From the NCBI GenBank assembly GCA_029948255.1, contig JALIZF010001733.1, forward strand, positions 223,501 to 287,500: a stretch of DNA of 64,000 nucleotides. The letters run 5' to 3'. Position 1 is the stretch's first letter. Each line of letters opens with the position of its first letter. The notes below the pieces were generated by a model that made no database searches, was not told the DNA's origin, and saw nothing but the letters and a program-made list of their open reading frames with translations. Position numbers and translations under genes: made by a program. Of this stretch, positions 62,144 to 64,000 are shown piece after piece. This DNA comes from Telmatactis stephensoni (taxonomy: Eukaryota > Cnidaria > Anthozoa > Actiniaria > Isophelliidae).

Positions 62144-64000
62144 TTAGGAAATTCATATTCTAAGAATTAATGGTTTAGTCAAGCTCAGGAGTTCCAGTAT
62201 AATGAAGGGCATGTAGGGCAGGGGGAGGGATACTCCCAGTCATAACCTAACTATGTGTACAGCACAACAAAATCCAATGATTAGGCTAACTAGTGAATTA
62301 TAAAATCTGGTTTTGAGCAAAAAAAAAAGAAGGAAGATACAACTTGGGAGAGGTACTCTTTATGATGGAAAAAAATGGGAGATAACAGTTTTGGGGAGGT
62401 ACTATCTATGATGATTGACTATACGATCATTTTACCTGGAAAACCAGAAAATTCCATTGGGAAAAGCAAAATGGTGTGCATCATTCAGATTAGAACTTTC
62501 CAGAAAATGCAGTTTTCCAACATGGTTTTCCTGCTCTTTTTGGTTCTTCCAGTAGATGCATGTACTATTTGTCAGACGTTCGCATTTCCCTTTTTTTTTA
62601 ACCATTAGCAAACGAATTTCCTTCCAGATGGGCTGGTTTAAATGGTAAGCACCCCAGGAGTCTCTGCCCAGAGGTATATTGGAGGGATATAAAAGGTTAC
62701 TTTTCCTATCAAAAATGGTTATTAGTTAAGGGTTTTGACCTTGGGGTTGAGCCTACCCATATAACACTAGGTTGACTACTTACCCCACCCCCACCCCCCA
62801 GGGAAATTAAAGATTTACCCATAGAAATAATCAAGAATCCATTTAGATGTTGGTTGTGTACTGGGGTAAGCCTTGTGTTGCACATACCCAATCATTGTCT
62901 AACTAAGTCTCCCATGTGAAATTCAAGAATCTAGGATGTAATTTTTTAGCAAGAAAGTACATGATAATTCGTTTTACTTTGATGCCATATATATTTCCCA
63001 AGGTATTTTATACTTAGAATTTCTGAAAAGCCTATGTTTTTTACCAGTGTAATCAGAAATTCTTCATAATTTGTAATTATTGCCATTTTCCATTAGTGAG
63101 TTTTTGTAACAACTGAAAACTACAACAACAAAAATGTGATTTGACAAACGAACCTTCATGACATCTGCAAGAGAAACATTAAACCACTGAAAAGGTAGAA
63201 ACTAAAAACCAATTGAAATTTGTCAAAATATCTAAATGAAAAATAACAAAACAAAGCAAACAAACAAAAACCAAGGACAATTTTGTATGTTGATATTTAT
63301 TAGGTTCATTATTCTTGCTGTAAAAACATTTCGTTAGGATGGCTTGTATGTTTGAGTAAAATTACAGTTGTGAATGTTGGTACAGCCTATTTAATACATA
63401 TTACGCTAGTTAGAGAGAAATACTCAATAAACCTAGAATGCAATTAAACGCCCCCTTTCTTTTGTGATGTGTTGACGTTGGCTTAAAAGAGCACGGAAAT
63501 TGTGTGTGTTTCCAAACACAGAAAATGCAAACAACGCATTAAAAATATAAAAAATGGAGTCGATTGCATTCCATAATATAATATAGGTGCGTGACGAAAT
63601 GGTATTCACTTGAATATTGCAATAGAAATGTTTTTGATTGTACTCTCTCAGTCCCACAGCGTAATTCCTCAGTGCGACCCATTTTCTCATTAAAAATAGA
63701 TTAACACCATCTCTACATATCGAATTCTCTTTTCTTCGCCTTAATTATCGATTCCCTCTAGTTTGATAAGTAATAAATATTTCAACGACGAGATTGTTTG
63801 ACATTTTGCAGCTGCTCTGTATTCACGCTATTGATCGTATCGACAACCAAACCTTGCAAATTTAATTCTGTCTAGTAAACTCGTTGGCTGTTCGACTCAA
63901 TCAAATACTGACCTTCTCTGCGAAAAAAAGGAAGCATTTCGTAATTTTGCAAAACATCTACAGCAATTAATCAATCAGGTTTGGAGTTGCTCAAAATCGA
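62144..64000. other. 3' flank of PHPT1, no gene seen
   Basis: Possible decayed MITE at about 62430-62660 ending GGTAAGCACCCCAG (compare 4145-4463), and a candidate poly(A) hexamer AATAAA at about 63426. Nothing else could be supported to the window end. Confidence 0.5.

Overview
The window is nuclear DNA of an animal, most likely an anthozoan cnidarian (coral or sea anemone). The evidence is AT-rich sequence, many short phase-matched exons in introns of a few hundred bases, an extracellular protein that mixes EGF, thrombospondin type 1 and fibrinogen-like domains in a cnidarian style, tRNA-derived SINEs ending in TTATTTATT tails, and a very high density of inverted-repeat (foldback/MITE) elements. 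No bacterial operon features, tRNA genes, rRNA genes or CRISPR arrays were seen. All exon models below were assembled by eye from splice sites, reading phase and protein similarity.

Layout. (1) About 92-8949, + strand: the 3' part of a multi-domain extracellular gene (EGF, TSP1, three fibrinogen-like domains, TSP1, lectin-like repeats), whose 5' end lies outside the window and whose last exons do not join cleanly. (2) 10850-16199, - strand: a four-exon secreted protein with a furin-type site and a C-terminal domain that resembles bacterial proteins; its promoter/first-exon region is tandemly duplicated and a partial exon copy sits in an intron. (3) 16.3-21.8 kb: intergenic, full of hairpin elements. 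(4) 21853-22910, + strand: an intronless glycosyltransferase-like gene broken by a 2-bp GT duplication. (5) 22.9-26.9 kb: a block of nested terminal-inverted-repeat elements. (6) 28053-31862, + strand: a four-exon coiled-coil, tail-anchored protein I do not recognise. (7) 35255-39965, - strand: complete ATG5 (8 exons, 272 aa). (8) 40219-41331, + strand: TFB2M (intronless, 370 aa), head-to-head with ATG5. (9) 42924-57766, - strand: a 21-exon, 738-aa guanylate-binding-protein-like GTPase with a signal peptide; its introns hold SINEs, MITEs, satellites and a rearranged inverted copy of two of its own exons. (10) 58382-62143, + strand: PHPT1 (3 exons, 130 aa), head-to-head with the GTPase gene. 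The last 1.8 kb holds no gene I can support.

The genes do not form one pathway. ATG5 (autophagy) and TFB2M (mitochondrial transcription) share a 253-bp divergent promoter region, and the GTPase and PHPT1 share a 615-bp one. Three of these four start codons lie in the same CAAGATGGCG context. The most unusual items are the secreted protein with a bacterial-like domain (gene 2), the signal-peptide-bearing GBP with its inverted exon duplication, and the fibrinogen/TSP1 mosaic.
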